A stretch of 6,129 bases of DNA from Spirosoma sp. (GTDB taxonomy: Bacteria > Bacteroidota > Bacteroidia > Cytophagales > Spirosomataceae), in contig JANXVQ010000317.1 of the NCBI GenBank assembly GCA_025351545.1, positions 1-6,129 of the forward strand, given 5' to 3'. Of this stretch, positions 5,966 through 6,129 are shown piece by piece. A program made the position numbers and the translations under genes. A model generated the notes under the pieces. The model saw only the letters and a program-made list of their open reading frames with translations. It was not told the DNA's origin and made no database searches. How positions within the stretch are numbered: position 1 is the stretch's first letter; every line of letters begins with the position of its first letter.

Positions 5966-6024
5966 TGATTATGCGAAACGATTGTCTGCTATAACGCGAG
6001 CTTCTTGGGCTTACCTTTGCCCCC
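5966..6024 (+). mobile_element. Presumed left end of an insertion sequence
   Basis: The transposase start at 6025 implies that the left terminal inverted repeat of the element is in this short non-coding stretch, perhaps beginning near GAGCTTCTTGGG at 5998. A weak GGGC/GCCC hairpin (6007-6010 with 6019-6022) sits just before the ATG and might limit translation from outside transcripts. The exact end and target duplication cannot be determined here. Confidence 0.35.
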
Positions 6025-6129
6025 ATGAATGCTGATACCCTTAGGAAAAATGAAGACCAATTTTTGGCCTTGACTTCATTACTCCCACTTGAGTTTGATA
6101 AGTTACTGGCCGAATTTACACCCCGTTGG
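6025..6129 (+). CDS. N-terminus of a probable IS5-type DDE transposase, cut by the window edge
   Basis: Thirty-five codons run from ATG 6025 to the right edge without a stop. The segment NEDQFLALTSLLPLEFDKLL (9-28), followed by AEFTPRW, resembles the N-terminal helical (HTH_Tnp_4-like) domain that precedes the DDE endonuclease domain in IS5-type transposases of Bacteroidota. The catalytic DDE residues would lie beyond the window. An in-frame TAA 33 bp upstream (5992-5994) fixes this ATG as the start. The left end of the element should lie within the preceding few tens of bases, but its terminal repeat cannot be fixed without the right end. Assignment rests on pattern memory over a short segment. 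Confidence 0.6.
   Translation, partial: MNADTLRKNEDQFLALTSLLPLEFDKLLAEFTPRW

Overview
The window most likely comes from a Bacteroidota chromosome of the Cytophagales type, and Spirosoma or a close relative fits best. This rests on a stand-alone LytTR regulator, a long Nif3-family protein next to a C4 zinc-ribbon coiled-coil gene, promoter-like pairs resembling the Bacteroidota -33/-7 type, and starts without clear Shine-Dalgarno sequences. It is inference from family and style, not from a marker gene.

Left part (1 to about 3431) is ordinary, well-packed chromosome read entirely on the minus strand. A Nif3-like dinuclear-metal protein gene (2331-3431) is followed after 17 bp by a coiled-coil zinc-ribbon gene (1555-2313). 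This two-gene operon ends in a perfect 19-bp-stem terminator (1498-1539). Beyond it lies a large imperfect inverted repeat built from CACAGAG-like units (1356-1455), then an exported TPR-type protein gene (1-1317) that runs off the left edge.

Right part (3432-6129) is visibly more AT-rich and looser. It holds a 133-aa stand-alone LytTR DNA-binding protein (3837-4238, plus), a convergent 68-aa orphan (4333-4539, minus), a 121-aa orphan (5066-5431, plus) with a good terminator (5548-5578), and a possible 61-aa single-pass membrane protein (5685-5870, minus). The first 35 codons of what looks like an IS5-type DDE transposase (6025-6129) reach the right edge. The long gaps at 3432-3836 and 4540-5065 contain hairpins and promoter-like sites but no convincing gene.

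The two orphan genes at 4333-4539 and 5066-5431 share the same promoter layout, TTG, 21 bp, then TAnnTTTA. The LytTR protein has no sensor kinase or receiver domain beside it, so its input and targets cannot be told from this window. Nothing here amounts to a clearly recognisable new multi-gene system. The best leads are the CACAGAG palindrome and the cluster of small orphan genes between a conserved operon and an insertion sequence.
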